Notes under the pieces: generated by a model | Database searches by the model: none | What the model was told of the DNA's origin: nothing | Seen by the model: the letters and a program-made list of their open reading frames with translations, nothing else | Made by a program: the position numbers and the translations under genes | Assembly: GCF_947254915.1 (NCBI RefSeq) | Contig: NZ_CAMYEZ010000007.1 | Coordinates: 1-34,028 of the forward strand | Length of the DNA: 34,028 nt | Direction: 5' to 3' | From: an uncultured Porphyromonas sp. | GTDB taxonomy: Bacteria > Bacteroidota > Bacteroidia > Bacteroidales > Porphyromonadaceae | In this document: positions 24,564 through 32,999 of the stretch, in pieces | How the letters are laid out: each line of letters starts with the position of its first letter | Position numbering within the stretch: position 1 is the first letter of the stretch

Positions 24564-24989
24564 CTATATAGGTAGTGAGTAGGTAGCGCTGCATCGTGCC
24601 GTCTCCTCGACACGGCAGCTGACGAGCGTCACGCCCGTGCCGGCAAGTTGTGCGGGAGCAATCGTCTCAACGAGGTAATGTGCCATCGCTTCGGCCGTCG
24701 GATTAAAGGGCACCACGACCAAGTCCTCTGGCACCAGCTCCCGTAGCGAGGGGAGTAGCGGATCCTCATCGTAGATCATCATCTTGTGATCCCAATGCTC
24801 CTCCAGCCACATGCAGAGGAGCTCTTTGATCACGCCAAAGTCTATCACCCGCCCCAGCTCATCGAGCTGTGTTGCGGTGCAGGTGAAGTGTATTCGGTAG
24901 TTGTGTCCGTGTAGGTGGCGGCACTTCGACTCGTGTCCCACGACACGATGTCCCATGCTTATATCGTGATATCTCTCTACTGTCGTCAT
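24564..24989 (-). CDS. queD: 6-carboxy-5,6,7,8-tetrahydropterin synthase
   Basis: Zinc enzyme of 141 residues in queuosine precursor synthesis (also related to pterin synthases). Zinc ligands H14, H27 and H29 are visible in GHRVVGH and LHGHNY, and C23 in ESKCRHLHGHN is the expected catalytic Cys. The C-terminal VSCRVEETARCSATY holds the substrate-binding Glu. It is the first gene of a dense minus-strand run of eight genes to comEC, with spacings from -4 to 36 bp. A -7 box TACCTTTG lies 13 bp upstream of the start. Confidence 0.93.
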   Translation of the reverse strand: MTTVERYHDISMGHRVVGHESKCRHLHGHNYRIHFTCTATQLDELGRVIDFGVIKELLCMWLEEHWDHKMMIYDEDPLLPSLRELVPEDLVVVPFNPTAEAMAHYLVETIAPAQLAGTGVTLVSCRVEETARCSATYSLPI

Positions 24990-25001
24990 AGTTAACTGTT
25001 A

Positions 25002-25009
25002 CAAAGGTA
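25002..25009 (-). promoter_or_regulatory. -7 box for the queD-comEC gene run
   Basis: TACCTTTG on minus, 13 bp before the queD ATG, giving a very short leader. No TTG was found at standard -33 spacing. Nothing was recognised at 25010-25105, between it and repeat R1 copy C. Confidence 0.5.
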
Positions 25010-25105
25010 AGGAAAATGCAAGAGCTAGCAGAGTTGACACATTGCAACCCTCTATTCTAGGCGCTACGCCTGACGACAAACAAGGAATACAAGGATTGCG
25101 CCTCG

Positions 25106-25349
25106 CTACATAGCGCTATAGACTCACGCTATAACTACTCCTACATCTCCGCTGATTTCAATCTCTCCCGAGGAATTTCCCAATAGCTCGGTGGAAAACG
25201 AAATTTCCCCACGGAGGGCCGAAATAAACGTTCGGAAGAATGAAATGAAAGTTCGGAAGAAAGGAATCAAAGTTCCGAAGAATTTTTCTGTTCCTCACTG
25301 GAGATGCAAAGATATCCACGGAGGAATTGTTCGATTTCCTTCATAGGGC
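25106..25349 (-). repeat. Dispersed repeat R1, copy C
   Basis: Inverted relative to the copies at 3789 and 17153. Read on minus it has the CCTATGAAGGAAATCG box, a hairpin (CCTCCGTGGA pairing with TCCAGTGAGG), three 21-bp units (25260-25280, 25239-25259, 25218-25238), CTCCGTGGGGAAAT, GAGCTATTGGGAAATTCC, CTCGGGAGA and the AT-rich tail ending AGCGCTATG. It fills much of the gene-free stretch 24990-25497; 25350-25413 shows nothing recognisable. Confidence 0.8.
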
Positions 25350-25413
25350 AGCACGACTAGTGCGTTCCGACATCGACCTGGTTGAGAGCTTGGCGGGGGC
25401 TGTGAAGTAGAAG

Positions 25414-25445
25414 AAGAGACTGCTGCACGAGGGCAACAGTCTCTT
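25414..25445 (-). terminator. Rho-independent terminator after the GntR gene
   Basis: On minus, a 13-bp stem (AAGAGACTGTTGC with GCAGCAGTCTCTT, one G-U pair, 6-nt loop) followed by CTTCTACTTC. It lies about 50 bp beyond the GntR stop at 25498. Confidence 0.65.
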
Positions 25446-25497
25446 ACAACTAACGCTATTTGGAAAAGTGATGATTGCGGAATAGTGCGGAGGCGGG

Positions 25498-25893
25498 CTA
25501 AGCGTCAGGGTCTCCCTGCTGCTTGACCCAGTCGGCGTGCCGTCTGACCACCTCTAGGATGTCCATGTTAAGCACCTTGAGCTGAGCAAAGAGCTCGGGG
25601 AGCTCCTCCTCGGTTAGCACGCGATAAGCCTCATCACGTAGGAGCATCTCGGCCGTTTCGGAGACATAGAGACCGAGCCCTTTCTTAGGATAGATGAGGC
25701 CCTCGTTCTGCAGGTTCTCATAAGCTCTGAAGATCGTATTGGCATTGGTCTCCAGCTCGGCAGCTAGCTGGCGCACGCTCGGGATCTGTGTCCCTGCGGG
25801 GTACTCGCCCGAGAGGATCTTCTCTTTGATGCGCTGCTCTATCTGAGCGTAGATGACTACTTGCGGATTAAAACGTGGTGTGATCATGATCAT
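25498..25893 (-). CDS. GntR-family (YtrA-type) transcriptional regulator
   Basis: DNA-binding protein of 131 residues. The N-terminal winged helix-turn-helix is typical GntR: YAQIEQRIKEKILSGEYPAG, IPSVRQLAAELETNANTIFRAY and LQNEGLIYPKKGLGLYV. The short helical C-terminus (about 50 residues) without a ligand domain fits the YtrA subfamily, which often controls adjacent ABC transporters. The start is ATG at 25893 or 25887 (MIMITPRFNP); a longer reading start at 25962 overlaps the preceding gene and is rejected. It is third in an operon behind the ATPase and membrane protein and likely represses it; no operator was identified. Confidence 0.88.
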   Translation of the reverse strand: MIMITPRFNPQVVIYAQIEQRIKEKILSGEYPAGTQIPSVRQLAAELETNANTIFRAYENLQNEGLIYPKKGLGLYVSETAEMLLRDEAYRVLTEEELPELFAQLKVLNMDILEVVRRHADWVKQQGDPDA

Positions 25894-25906
25894 TAGGTTA
25901 GATAGG

Positions 25907-26782
25907 TTACGCCGTGACCTGCTTGCGTCGTAGCGAGCGCAGACCGAGCCAGACCATCGCAAAGGCGTAGAGGTAGGCTGGTATCGTCATGGCGAGGAGC
26001 GAGATACTGAGCTCATCGCCATTACTCAAGTAGAGCACGAGATAGTGCTCTGTCTCGTCTGGACCTATAGTACCAATGTCTAGCAAATGCATCAGCATGC
26101 TAACGCCAAGCACTGAGACAACGAAGATCAGAAAGCCGATGCCCATAAAGCGCAGGACTGCACGTAAGGGTTTGCGCGCCGAGATGATACAGTAGAGGTA
26201 AGTGGCATAGCCTGCCAGCTGCATACCTATCATCAGGCTGACAGCCCAGGCATATTGTAGCGATTCATTCTCATAGCCTAGCGGATCTGTGAGTATCTCT
26301 GGATAGAGGGCGAGCACCTGACTACCCTCCATCAGGGCCCATATAAGCATGTAGACAGTCCAAGCAATCGCTCCTAGGAGTGGCGTGATGATGTGCAGTA
26401 CCAGCGTCAGGATGAGAAGCGAGATATACTTCTCCGTAGCTGAGGCGGGTATCTGTAGATAGAGTGGCGAGAGCGGAGCATTGACACGCTGGTTGTAGCT
26501 GATCATCACACCGAGAGAGACCGCTAGAAGGCTACCATATAGGCAGGCAAAGTATACGCCACGGGCGGAGAAGTCACTGCCACCCATCCCAAAGAGTAAG
26601 GTAGTTAGTACCGACACGACCACAGGTATAGAGGCTGCGAGGAAACCACCGATCAGGATCTGTATCCACTGTCTATGGTGAAAGGCGAAGTCCAGTCGCA
26701 GGAGCTGGCCGAGACGCTTGAAGCTAAAGGAGCTGTCACCCGTCTTAGGCGCAGCGGTCGTAAGATTAGCAGATTGGTTCAT
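25907..26782 (-). CDS. Membrane subunit of a GntR-linked ABC transporter
   Basis: Integral membrane protein of 291 residues with about six hydrophobic segments (LIGGFLAASIPVVVSVLTTLLFG, YFACLYGSLLAVSLGVMISY, FMGIGFLIFVVSVLGVSMLM and others). The family is not sharply recognisable, but its place directly behind an ABC ATPase, with its ATG overlapping the ATPase stop as ATGA, makes it the permease partner. The start MNQSANLTT at 26782 is chosen for this overlap; a longer frame to 26947 lies inside the ATPase gene. Substrate unknown; YtrA-regulated systems often concern cell-envelope stress or export. Confidence 0.75.
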   Translation of the reverse strand: MNQSANLTTAAPKTGDSSFSFKRLGQLLRLDFAFHHRQWIQILIGGFLAASIPVVVSVLTTLLFGMGGSDFSARGVYFACLYGSLLAVSLGVMISYNQRVNAPLSPLYLQIPASATEKYISLLILTLVLHIITPLLGAIAWTVYMLIWALMEGSQVLALYPEILTDPLGYENESLQYAWAVSLMIGMQLAGYATYLYCIISARKPLRAVLRFMGIGFLIFVVSVLGVSMLMHLLDIGTIGPDETEHYLVLYLSNGDELSISLLAMTIPAYLYAFAMVWLGLRSLRRKQVTA

Positions 26783-27696
26783 AGTGAGAGAGGGGCTTGT
26801 GGGGTGAGTGTATCGTTTGCTGGTTGGGATAAGTGCTGTAGCACCGCTTGGGTGTTGTACATCAGAGCGTTGAAGAAGAGCTCCATCGAGAAGCCTCCCG
26901 TCTCGGCAGCCTCTGGCGTGCGGGGTGTCATTACGACCTCTCCCCATACGGAGGGCTCGCTATAGAGCGGTGCTACGTGAGGCGCCTCGGCGGTGGTGCC
27001 ACAGTAGAAGGTGCTCTCGAGGCGAGCGATCGTCTCGTTGCAGATGATCTGGTTTTGGTGTAGCACGACCAGACGATCTATCATTTGCTCTAGGTCACGC
27101 ACCTGGTGGGTGCTGATCAGTACGGTCTGCTCGTCAGAGATGTGCTGCACGAGGAGCTGGCGAAACTTGCTCTTCGACGGGATGTCCAGCCCATTGGTTG
27201 GTTCGTCGAGGAGGAGCAACGGCACCCGCAGAGAGAGCGCCAGCACGAGCGCCACCTTCTTCTTCTGTCCCATTGAGAGGCGACGCAGATTGTTGGTGGG
27301 TGGCACGTCAAAGTCCTTCAGGAGCTGACGAGCCAGTGTGGCGTCATAGTTTGGGTAAAACTGACCTGCGCCGTCAAGGTACTGGGCGGCTGAGGTGGCG
27401 GGTAGCTGCACCTCCTCGGGAAGGTAGTAGAGCTCTTGGAGGAGTGGCACCGAGCGCTTTCTGCTGGAGTGCCCGAGCACGGAGAGCGAACCGCCCTTAG
27501 CTAGGAGCAGTCCTGAGATAAGCTTGAGGAGGGTCGTCTTGCCCTCACCGTTTTTGCCTAGGAGCCCTGTGATAGAGCCTGCGGGCAGGGTAAAGCTGAC
27601 ACCCCTAAAGAGCGGGTGCCGGCCATATGAGAAGCATACCTCCTGAGCCTGCACGAGAGGCTCTGCGGTGAGGTGGGTATCTGTGTTTGAATACAT
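26779..27696 (-). CDS. ABC transporter ATP-binding protein
   Basis: Cytoplasmic ATPase of 305 residues. Walker A GKNGEGKTT starts near residue 47, the signature is RLSMGQKKK (LSMGQ rather than LSGGQ), Walker B is LLLLDEPTNGLD, and the H-loop is ISTHQ. After residue 215 a C-terminal extension of about 90 residues follows with no recognised domain. This layout resembles YtrB-type exporters. ATG at 27696 (MYSNTDTHL) begins the gene; a longer frame to 27783 runs into repeat R2. First gene of the operon ATPase-permease-GntR. No good -7 box was seen; the R2 element at 27735-27865 lies directly upstream. Confidence 0.9.
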   Translation of the reverse strand: MYSNTDTHLTAEPLVQAQEVCFSYGRHPLFRGVSFTLPAGSITGLLGKNGEGKTTLLKLISGLLLAKGGSLSVLGHSSRKRSVPLLQELYYLPEEVQLPATSAAQYLDGAGQFYPNYDATLARQLLKDFDVPPTNNLRRLSMGQKKKVALVLALSLRVPLLLLDEPTNGLDIPSKSKFRQLLVQHISDEQTVLISTHQVRDLEQMIDRLVVLHQNQIICNETIARLESTFYCGTTAEAPHVAPLYSEPSVWGEVVMTPRTPEAAETGGFSMELFFNALMYNTQAVLQHLSQPANDTLTPQAPLSL

Positions 27697-27734
27697 AACT
27701 GTTGCGAAGTTTAGGGGTCTTATTAGATTACAAG

Positions 27735-27865
27735 ACGAATAACCCTTTGTAGGGACGCTCGATCTGAGCGTCCGTTGTGTCAAAGGTTACAGCATGGTGG
27801 TTTTAACGGGGACGGACGCCCTCTCGCTAGACACTATCCGTGCGTCCCTACAAAGGGTTACTCGT
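27735..27865. repeat. Dispersed repeat R2, copy B: compact MITE-like element
   Basis: 131-bp element with 24-bp terminal inverted repeats, 27735-27758 and 27842-27865, differing at one base. The outer ends begin ACGAATAACCC and end GGGTTACTCGT. The trinucleotide AAG stands directly outside both ends (27732-27734 and 27866-27868), a possible target duplication. Inside is a second inverted pair (GCGTCCGT with ACGGACGC) around the core TCAAAGGTTACAGCAT that also occurs at 4043-4362. No coding capacity. It sits between the tolC-like stop and the ABC ATPase start, 38 bp before the latter. Confidence 0.85.
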
Positions 27866-27881
27866 AAGTGTTGTGAAGACA

Positions 27882-29234
27882 TTACTTAGTCTCCTCTGCG
27901 GGAGAGATGTAGCTGTGCAGTACGAGCACACGGTAGAGGTAGTCATAGCGAGCGCGGAGCTCTTCGCTCTGAGCGACGAAGTGACGGTTTTGCGCCTCGG
28001 CCAGCTCGTACGAAGAGGCACGTCCCGCCTCGTAGCTGATCTGCGCATAGTGCAGTGCCGTCTCGGCCGACTCGGTCGCCCGCTGGGCAGCGTCTATCTG
28101 ACTGTAAGCGGCACGGGCATTGATCTGAGCCGTGTAGAGCTGCTGCGTGAGCTCTTTGTCCACCTTGCGCAGAGCGATCTGCTGGTCGGAGTAACGAAGA
28201 CGAGCCTGCGCCACATTGTCTGCCGTACGCATCGCATCAAAGATGGGTACAGAGAGCGAAAGCCCAACGAAGTAGCGTCCGTTGTTGCGCATCTGATCCC
28301 CAAAAGGCTGGTTAAACTGCCGTAACTTCTCATTCAGGATGTAGTAATAGCCGGTGTTGTAGCCAGCGCTAAAGGAAACCTTCGGTATGTAGCCCGTCTG
28401 CTCCAGTCCGATCTGCTGCTCCGCCATTTGTAGCTGTAGTCTTGCCTGCTCCATCTCGGGACGCATCGAGCGCGCTTGCTCGAGAAGCGCATCGTCAGCC
28501 AGTGCCAGCTCGGGAGCGGGCGTAGCGCTGAGGCTCTTGACATCGGGCAAGGTGATCTGTAGCTCTGTGTAGTCGGGCAGCTCAATGATGAGTGCCAGCT
28601 GATGACGTGCCAGCTCCGTATCGCTGCAGGCACGGAGGTAGTTGACGCTGTCCTTAGCGAGTTGCGCCTCCACCTCAGCGAGCTTGTCACGAGACCACTT
28701 GCCCGCCTGGACCAGTGCGGCAGTCTTCGTGAGCGTCTCACGGGTTAGCTTGAGTTGCTCATCGGCTACATGGATTAGCTCTTGGCGGAAGAGTAAGTTG
28801 TAGTACCCCTCAGCCACCTGTAGTCCGATCTGCTCCTTGGCATAGGAGAGTCCAGCGGTCGCAGCGTCTAGATTGAGACGCGCTATCTCCGTTGCCTTAG
28901 GACGAGCCATACCAGAGAAAACGTCCCACGAGAGGTTTGCCCCAAAGGAGGTGCTGCTCGAGGATTGATCGCCGATGACGCCCGTCTTGTCGGCACTACG
29001 TCCGAGGCTGACGCTCTGGCTAGCGCTAGCCGAGAGCGAGGGCAGGTAACTGTGCTGCGTGGTGGAGAGCTGCTGCTCACTCCCCGCTAAGCGTAGGCGC
29101 GCCTCCTCGACCGTGATGCTGTGAGCGACGGCGTGGTCGATGCACTGCTGCAACGTCCAGCTCTGCTGCGCTGCTAGGGTAAAGCTCCCCGCGACCAGTA
29201 GGGCTAAGGGAAAGATATGACGAAGTGTAAGCAT
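27882..29234 (-). CDS. TolC-family outer-membrane efflux protein
   Basis: Outer-membrane channel of 450 residues with a signal peptide (FPLALLVAGSFTLAA-QQ). The rest is long heptad-like alpha helix typical of TolC, with two repeated halves (for example LAEVEAQLAKDSVNYLRACSDTELARHQL and later AQARLRYSDQQIALRKVDKELTQQLYTAQINARAAY, here given only as regions around residues 170-220 and 345-390) and barrel strands near VSFSAGYNTGYYY. Last gene of the five-gene export operon, 25 bp after the adaptor. It would carry cargo across the outer membrane. Repeat R2 copy B follows 17 bp after the stop and may end transcription. Confidence 0.92.
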   Translation of the reverse strand: MLTLRHIFPLALLVAGSFTLAAQQSWTLQQCIDHAVAHSITVEEARLRLAGSEQQLSTTQHSYLPSLSASASQSVSLGRSADKTGVIGDQSSSSTSFGANLSWDVFSGMARPKATEIARLNLDAATAGLSYAKEQIGLQVAEGYYNLLFRQELIHVADEQLKLTRETLTKTAALVQAGKWSRDKLAEVEAQLAKDSVNYLRACSDTELARHQLALIIELPDYTELQITLPDVKSLSATPAPELALADDALLEQARSMRPEMEQARLQLQMAEQQIGLEQTGYIPKVSFSAGYNTGYYYILNEKLRQFNQPFGDQMRNNGRYFVGLSLSVPIFDAMRTADNVAQARLRYSDQQIALRKVDKELTQQLYTAQINARAAYSQIDAAQRATESAETALHYAQISYEAGRASSYELAEAQNRHFVAQSEELRARYDYLYRVLVLHSYISPAEETK

Positions 29235-29259
29235 AGGATTGTCTTGTCTAAATGATTAG

Positions 29260-30372
29260 TTAGGCAGCTATCGGAGTGCCCTTGACCTTTTCGCCCTCCT
29301 TGAGACCACTCTTGACCTCGATGAGGCTACCGTTGCTGATACCAGTCTTGATCTCACGGCGCTCCGTCTGCAGATGCTTCGGATCAGCGTCGGAGGTGAC
29401 CACCTCGACATAGACCTTGTCGCCCTCAAACTGAAGTGCGCCCTCGGGAATGGCTAGGACGTTGGAAACTTGGTCAGTGATAAGCTCCGCATTGGCACTC
29501 ATATCGGAGCGTATGCGGCTGTAGTCGTCGATGGTGATGGCAGCCTTGAGCTCGTACTGCGTGCCTTGTTGCTGCTGGATTGTCTTGGGCGAGATGTACT
29601 CGACGACGCCCGAGAAGGCGGAACCTTCGATCGCTCCGATGCGCACCGTGACAGGTAGTCCCGTAGCGACACGAGCGATGTCGACCTCGTCCACCTTACC
29701 GATGAAAATCATCTCCGTCATGTCGGCGATGGTGGCGATGGTGGTACCAGCGTTGAAGGAGTTAGCCTGAATGACCGAGTTACCCTCCTTGACCGGTATG
29801 TCGAGTATTGTCCCGTCTACCGTACTGCGCACGAGTGTCGTAGAGCCCTGAGCGTTGCGCTGGCTCATACCAGTGAGGACGATGTTGTAAGCATCCTTAG
29901 CACTCTCGAGGCGCTCCTTAGCCTGTAGGTAGTTAGCCTTGGTTGTGGCATACTCCTCCTCGGCTACGATCCCTTGCTGGTGCAGCTCGGTCGCTATCTT
30001 GTACTTCTGCTGCGCCTCGTCGAGAGCTATCTTTGCTATCTCGACCTGCGACTCTGCCTGATTGACCGAACCCATCTCGGGTACCACCTTGATACGCGCA
30101 ATGATGTCACCCGCCTTGACGAGGTCGCCAGGCTTCTTCATGATCTCGGCAATGATGCCGTTGAGCTGTGGCACGATCATCACCTCGTTGCGAGGAGCTA
30201 TCTTGCCAGTGAGGATGATAGACCGTTGGATAGAGGGGACGCGGGTCACCGTCTCTACCGAGTAAATGGTCGCTTGGGGCTGTGCCTTCTTATAGAGGAA
30301 GACGAAGGTCATGACAACGAGCAGGCCGAAGATGACCCAAAGGGAAAGTTTGAAGATACGCTTAGCTTTCAT
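29260..30372 (-). CDS. MacA/HlyD-type periplasmic adaptor protein
   Basis: Membrane-fusion protein of 370 residues. A single N-terminal membrane helix (LSLWVIFGLLVVMTFVFLY, residues about 9-27) anchors it to the inner membrane. The biotinyl-lipoyl-like halves are VPQLNGIIAEIMKKPGDLV and VRSTVDGTILDIPVKEGNSV, separated by a helical hairpin (residues about 105-175), then a beta-barrel domain. It links the two FtsX-type permeases and the ATPase encoded upstream with the TolC-type channel encoded downstream. Gaps are 45 and 25 bp. Confidence 0.9.
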   Translation of the reverse strand: MKAKRIFKLSLWVIFGLLVVMTFVFLYKKAQPQATIYSVETVTRVPSIQRSIILTGKIAPRNEVMIVPQLNGIIAEIMKKPGDLVKAGDIIARIKVVPEMGSVNQAESQVEIAKIALDEAQQKYKIATELHQQGIVAEEEYATTKANYLQAKERLESAKDAYNIVLTGMSQRNAQGSTTLVRSTVDGTILDIPVKEGNSVIQANSFNAGTTIATIADMTEMIFIGKVDEVDIARVATGLPVTVRIGAIEGSAFSGVVEYISPKTIQQQQGTQYELKAAITIDDYSRIRSDMSANAELITDQVSNVLAIPEGALQFEGDKVYVEVVTSDADPKHLQTERREIKTGISNGSLIEVKSGLKEGEKVKGTPIAA

Positions 30373-30417
30373 AGTTCTTTATGTTGTGTTTGTTTTTACC
30401 TATAGTTGAATGTTGGT

Positions 30418-31677
30418 TTACTCCTCACGGATCGCTTCGATGGAGCGAATCTCGAGCGCTTTCTTGAGTGGCAGGAGACCGCCCACCACGCCACCAATGA
30501 TGATGAAGAGGAGCGCGCCGACCGCTGTGCCAAAGGGGATCAGCGGATTGACCAGCATCTCGGTTCCTATTGAGGCGGTGATCTGTGCGACGATAGACAT
30601 GATCCCCACTCCGAGGAGAAGCCCTACGAGCCCCGCGAGGAGGCTCAGCATACCACTCTCTAGGAGGATGAGTCGTATGATGTCTTTGCGCTGCGCACCG
30701 AGTGCACGACGTATGCCGATCTCACGGGTGCGCTCCTTGACCGAGACGAGCATGATATTGCTAATGCCGATGATGCCCGAGAGGAGCGTGCCGATACCGA
30801 TGAACCAGACGAAGACATTGACACCCCACAGCATGGAGTTCTGGGCGGTGTAGATCTCTGAGATGTTGAACTCACCTACAGCGCTCTCATCGTCTGGTGC
30901 TATGTCGTGGGTAGAGCGGATGTAGGCTTTGATGCGATCGTTGATCGCTTTGCTATCCTTACCATCGCCATGGAGCGAGTAGATAACTTGGTAGACCTCA
31001 TTGCTCTGGCCGAGTGATGCGGCAAGGATCGTGTAGGGGATACGTACCTTTTGCTCTACAGAGCCATTGATATTCATTCCTTTAGACTTGCTCTTGAGGA
31101 CTCCTACGACGGTGTAGTAAGAGCCATCGATATTGATAACCTTGCCCAAGGCCTCCTCGTGCGAAGCGAAGAACTTCTGGCTCACCTCCTCACCGATGGT
31201 ACAGTTACGACGGTGCTGCTGCTCGTCGCTCTCGTTGAGCCGTCGTCCGGCTAAGAGGGTTGAGTAGACGATCTTGTCATAAGAGGCCCAGGCGGAGTAG
31301 AGCGGTGCTGTCATACTCTTGGTGCCGTAGCTGACGGGCGTGTTCCACGAGCCTTGCTGCATAGCAGCTATCGTCTCTATCTCGGGGAAGCGCTTCTGGA
31401 GGTTGGCTATATCGCTCACTGAGAGCGACCACCAGCGATCGGTGGGGTAACCTTTGTACGGCTTGCTGGTCGTGGAGCAGTAGAGCAGCGTGGTATTGCT
31501 TGAGATGCCACCTAGCTGCTTGCGCATGCCGTTGGAGAAGCCTTGGCTCAAGCTCATCAAGATGACCAGCATCAGGATGCCCCAGAAGATGCCGAAGGCG
31601 GTTGCGATGGAACGCTTGCGATTCGTTCGTAAGGAGTGAAAGGCTTCACCCCAGATGTCTCGATCAAATAGTCTCAT
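30418..31677 (-). CDS. MacB-type ABC permease (FtsX family), second copy
   Basis: Inner-membrane permease of 419 residues. N-terminal membrane helix (about 22-44, TAFGIFWGILMLVILMSL), a periplasmic MacB-PCD domain (about 50-285) and a C-terminal FtsX domain with three membrane helices; the coupling block VKERTREIGIRRALGAQRKDI is clear. Unlike classical MacB it carries no ATPase domain; that is a separate gene (33000-33719). It probably forms a heterodimer with the permease encoded at 31704-32984, which begins 26 bp upstream. Exported substrate unknown; MacB systems export macrolides, toxins, peptides or lipoproteins. Confidence 0.9.
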   Translation of the reverse strand: MRLFDRDIWGEAFHSLRTNRKRSIATAFGIFWGILMLVILMSLSQGFSNGMRKQLGGISSNTTLLYCSTTSKPYKGYPTDRWWSLSVSDIANLQKRFPEIETIAAMQQGSWNTPVSYGTKSMTAPLYSAWASYDKIVYSTLLAGRRLNESDEQQHRRNCTIGEEVSQKFFASHEEALGKVINIDGSYYTVVGVLKSKSKGMNINGSVEQKVRIPYTILAASLGQSNEVYQVIYSLHGDGKDSKAINDRIKAYIRSTHDIAPDDESAVGEFNISEIYTAQNSMLWGVNVFVWFIGIGTLLSGIIGISNIMLVSVKERTREIGIRRALGAQRKDIIRLILLESGMLSLLAGLVGLLLGVGIMSIVAQITASIGTEMLVNPLIPFGTAVGALLFIIIGGVVGGLLPLKKALEIRSIEAIREE

Positions 31678-31703
31678 AGTACAGTCTTTACGCTAGGGTG
31701 TTA

Positions 31704-32984
31704 CTAATCTCTCATCGCTTCAATAGCCGATATGCGTATCGCTCTACGAGCTGGCGTGTAGCCCGCCACGATCCCCGCAATGATCATCACAACGAGGATG
31801 CCCAGCGCCATCTGTGGCGAGAGGACTGGCGTGTCAAAGAGGTGGATCGTCTCGCCCATAATGGACATCTCGCCAATGTGGTAAGCGGTCACGAGGTAGT
31901 CGCCTAGAGCGACGAATCCCACGGCAATGACCAGACCGATAGCACCCGCCACCGCCGTGATGAGGAGGCTCTCAACCATAATCATCGCTAAGATGTCACG
32001 AGGCTTAGCGCCCAGTGCCTTGCGTATGCCGATCTCTTTGTATCGCTCCCGCACCGTGACCAGCATGATATTGCTCACGCCAACGATGCCGATGAGGAGC
32101 GTGCTCAGCCCGACGATCCAGAGGAAGAGGTAGAAGTAGTTGACTACCTTATTATACTGCTCGTTGTTGACATAGTTTGAGTAGCCCCAGAACGCACTCT
32201 CGTCATCGGACGAGAAAGTCAACATAGAGCCCAAAGCTTGTCTAAGTTCCTGCTCAAAAGCTTTGTAGTCCTTATCACTACGTACCGACGGAACGTAAGC
32301 ATACACTCTGTCTATAGTGTGCGCTGCAGGGTAAAGTGCTTCAAAAGTTGTACTGGGGATAAAAGAGCCAGAGTTCTCTTTGACATCTTCATATACGCCA
32401 ATGATGGTAAAAGAGATATCGTCTAAAGAGACCTTCTTTCCTAAAGCGTCCACATACGATTCGGAGCCAAAAAGGTGCAATGCCTTAGCGGATGACAGCA
32501 GTATCACTTTTTCTCTATTATAAGTGTCGTACCCTGAGATCGAGCGTCCAGCAAGGATTTTCACACGAGAGTCAAAGTGTCCGAAATGGTTTGCGCTTAT
32601 TCCTAGAGTCCAGCCGTCAGACACTTTAGCTTTATAGGTGATCTTACTCCAGTTCTGATAGGCGGGAGCAATGTCTTCAATAGCTGGTACCATCTGTTGC
32701 AGCTGTGCTAGCTGAGGCTTGGCAAGATATAGGGTGCGTCCAGCTTGATATCCTTGATAAGGTATGGAGGTCATCCAAAGTCCGAAGCGCACTCCACTGT
32801 TTGGCGTCATATCACTACCCATCGCTCCCTTAGAGATACCACGATTAAGCCCCACGCCGATGCTGAGGAGGATGACTAGAAAGATGATTCCCCACGCTAC
32901 GGCAAAGCCTGTCAGGAAGGTACGCAGGCGGTTGCGCTTGAGATTGTCGATAATCTCGGAGAAGTATTCGTGTCCTATACGCAT
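31704..32984 (-). CDS. MacB-type ABC permease (FtsX family), first copy
   Basis: Inner-membrane permease of 426 residues with the same plan as its neighbour: N-terminal helix (about 25-46), periplasmic MacB-PCD domain, and FtsX core with VRERYKEIGIRKALGAKPRDI and three C-terminal helices. The segment coding the periplasmic domain (about 32230-32760) is clearly richer in A+T than both ends: 32341-32460 has 47 G+C in 120 bases, whereas the adjacent ATPase gene has about 60% in a sampled line (33181-33240). This suggests a gene mosaic or relaxed codon use in the exported part. It follows the ATPase after 15 bp. Confidence 0.9.
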   Translation of the reverse strand: MRIGHEYFSEIIDNLKRNRLRTFLTGFAVAWGIIFLVILLSIGVGLNRGISKGAMGSDMTPNSGVRFGLWMTSIPYQGYQAGRTLYLAKPQLAQLQQMVPAIEDIAPAYQNWSKITYKAKVSDGWTLGISANHFGHFDSRVKILAGRSISGYDTYNREKVILLSSAKALHLFGSESYVDALGKKVSLDDISFTIIGVYEDVKENSGSFIPSTTFEALYPAAHTIDRVYAYVPSVRSDKDYKAFEQELRQALGSMLTFSSDDESAFWGYSNYVNNEQYNKVVNYFYLFLWIVGLSTLLIGIVGVSNIMLVTVRERYKEIGIRKALGAKPRDILAMIMVESLLITAVAGAIGLVIAVGFVALGDYLVTAYHIGEMSIMGETIHLFDTPVLSPQMALGILVVMIIAGIVAGYTPARRAIRISAIEAMRD

Positions 32985-32999
32985 AATATGTGATCCTCT

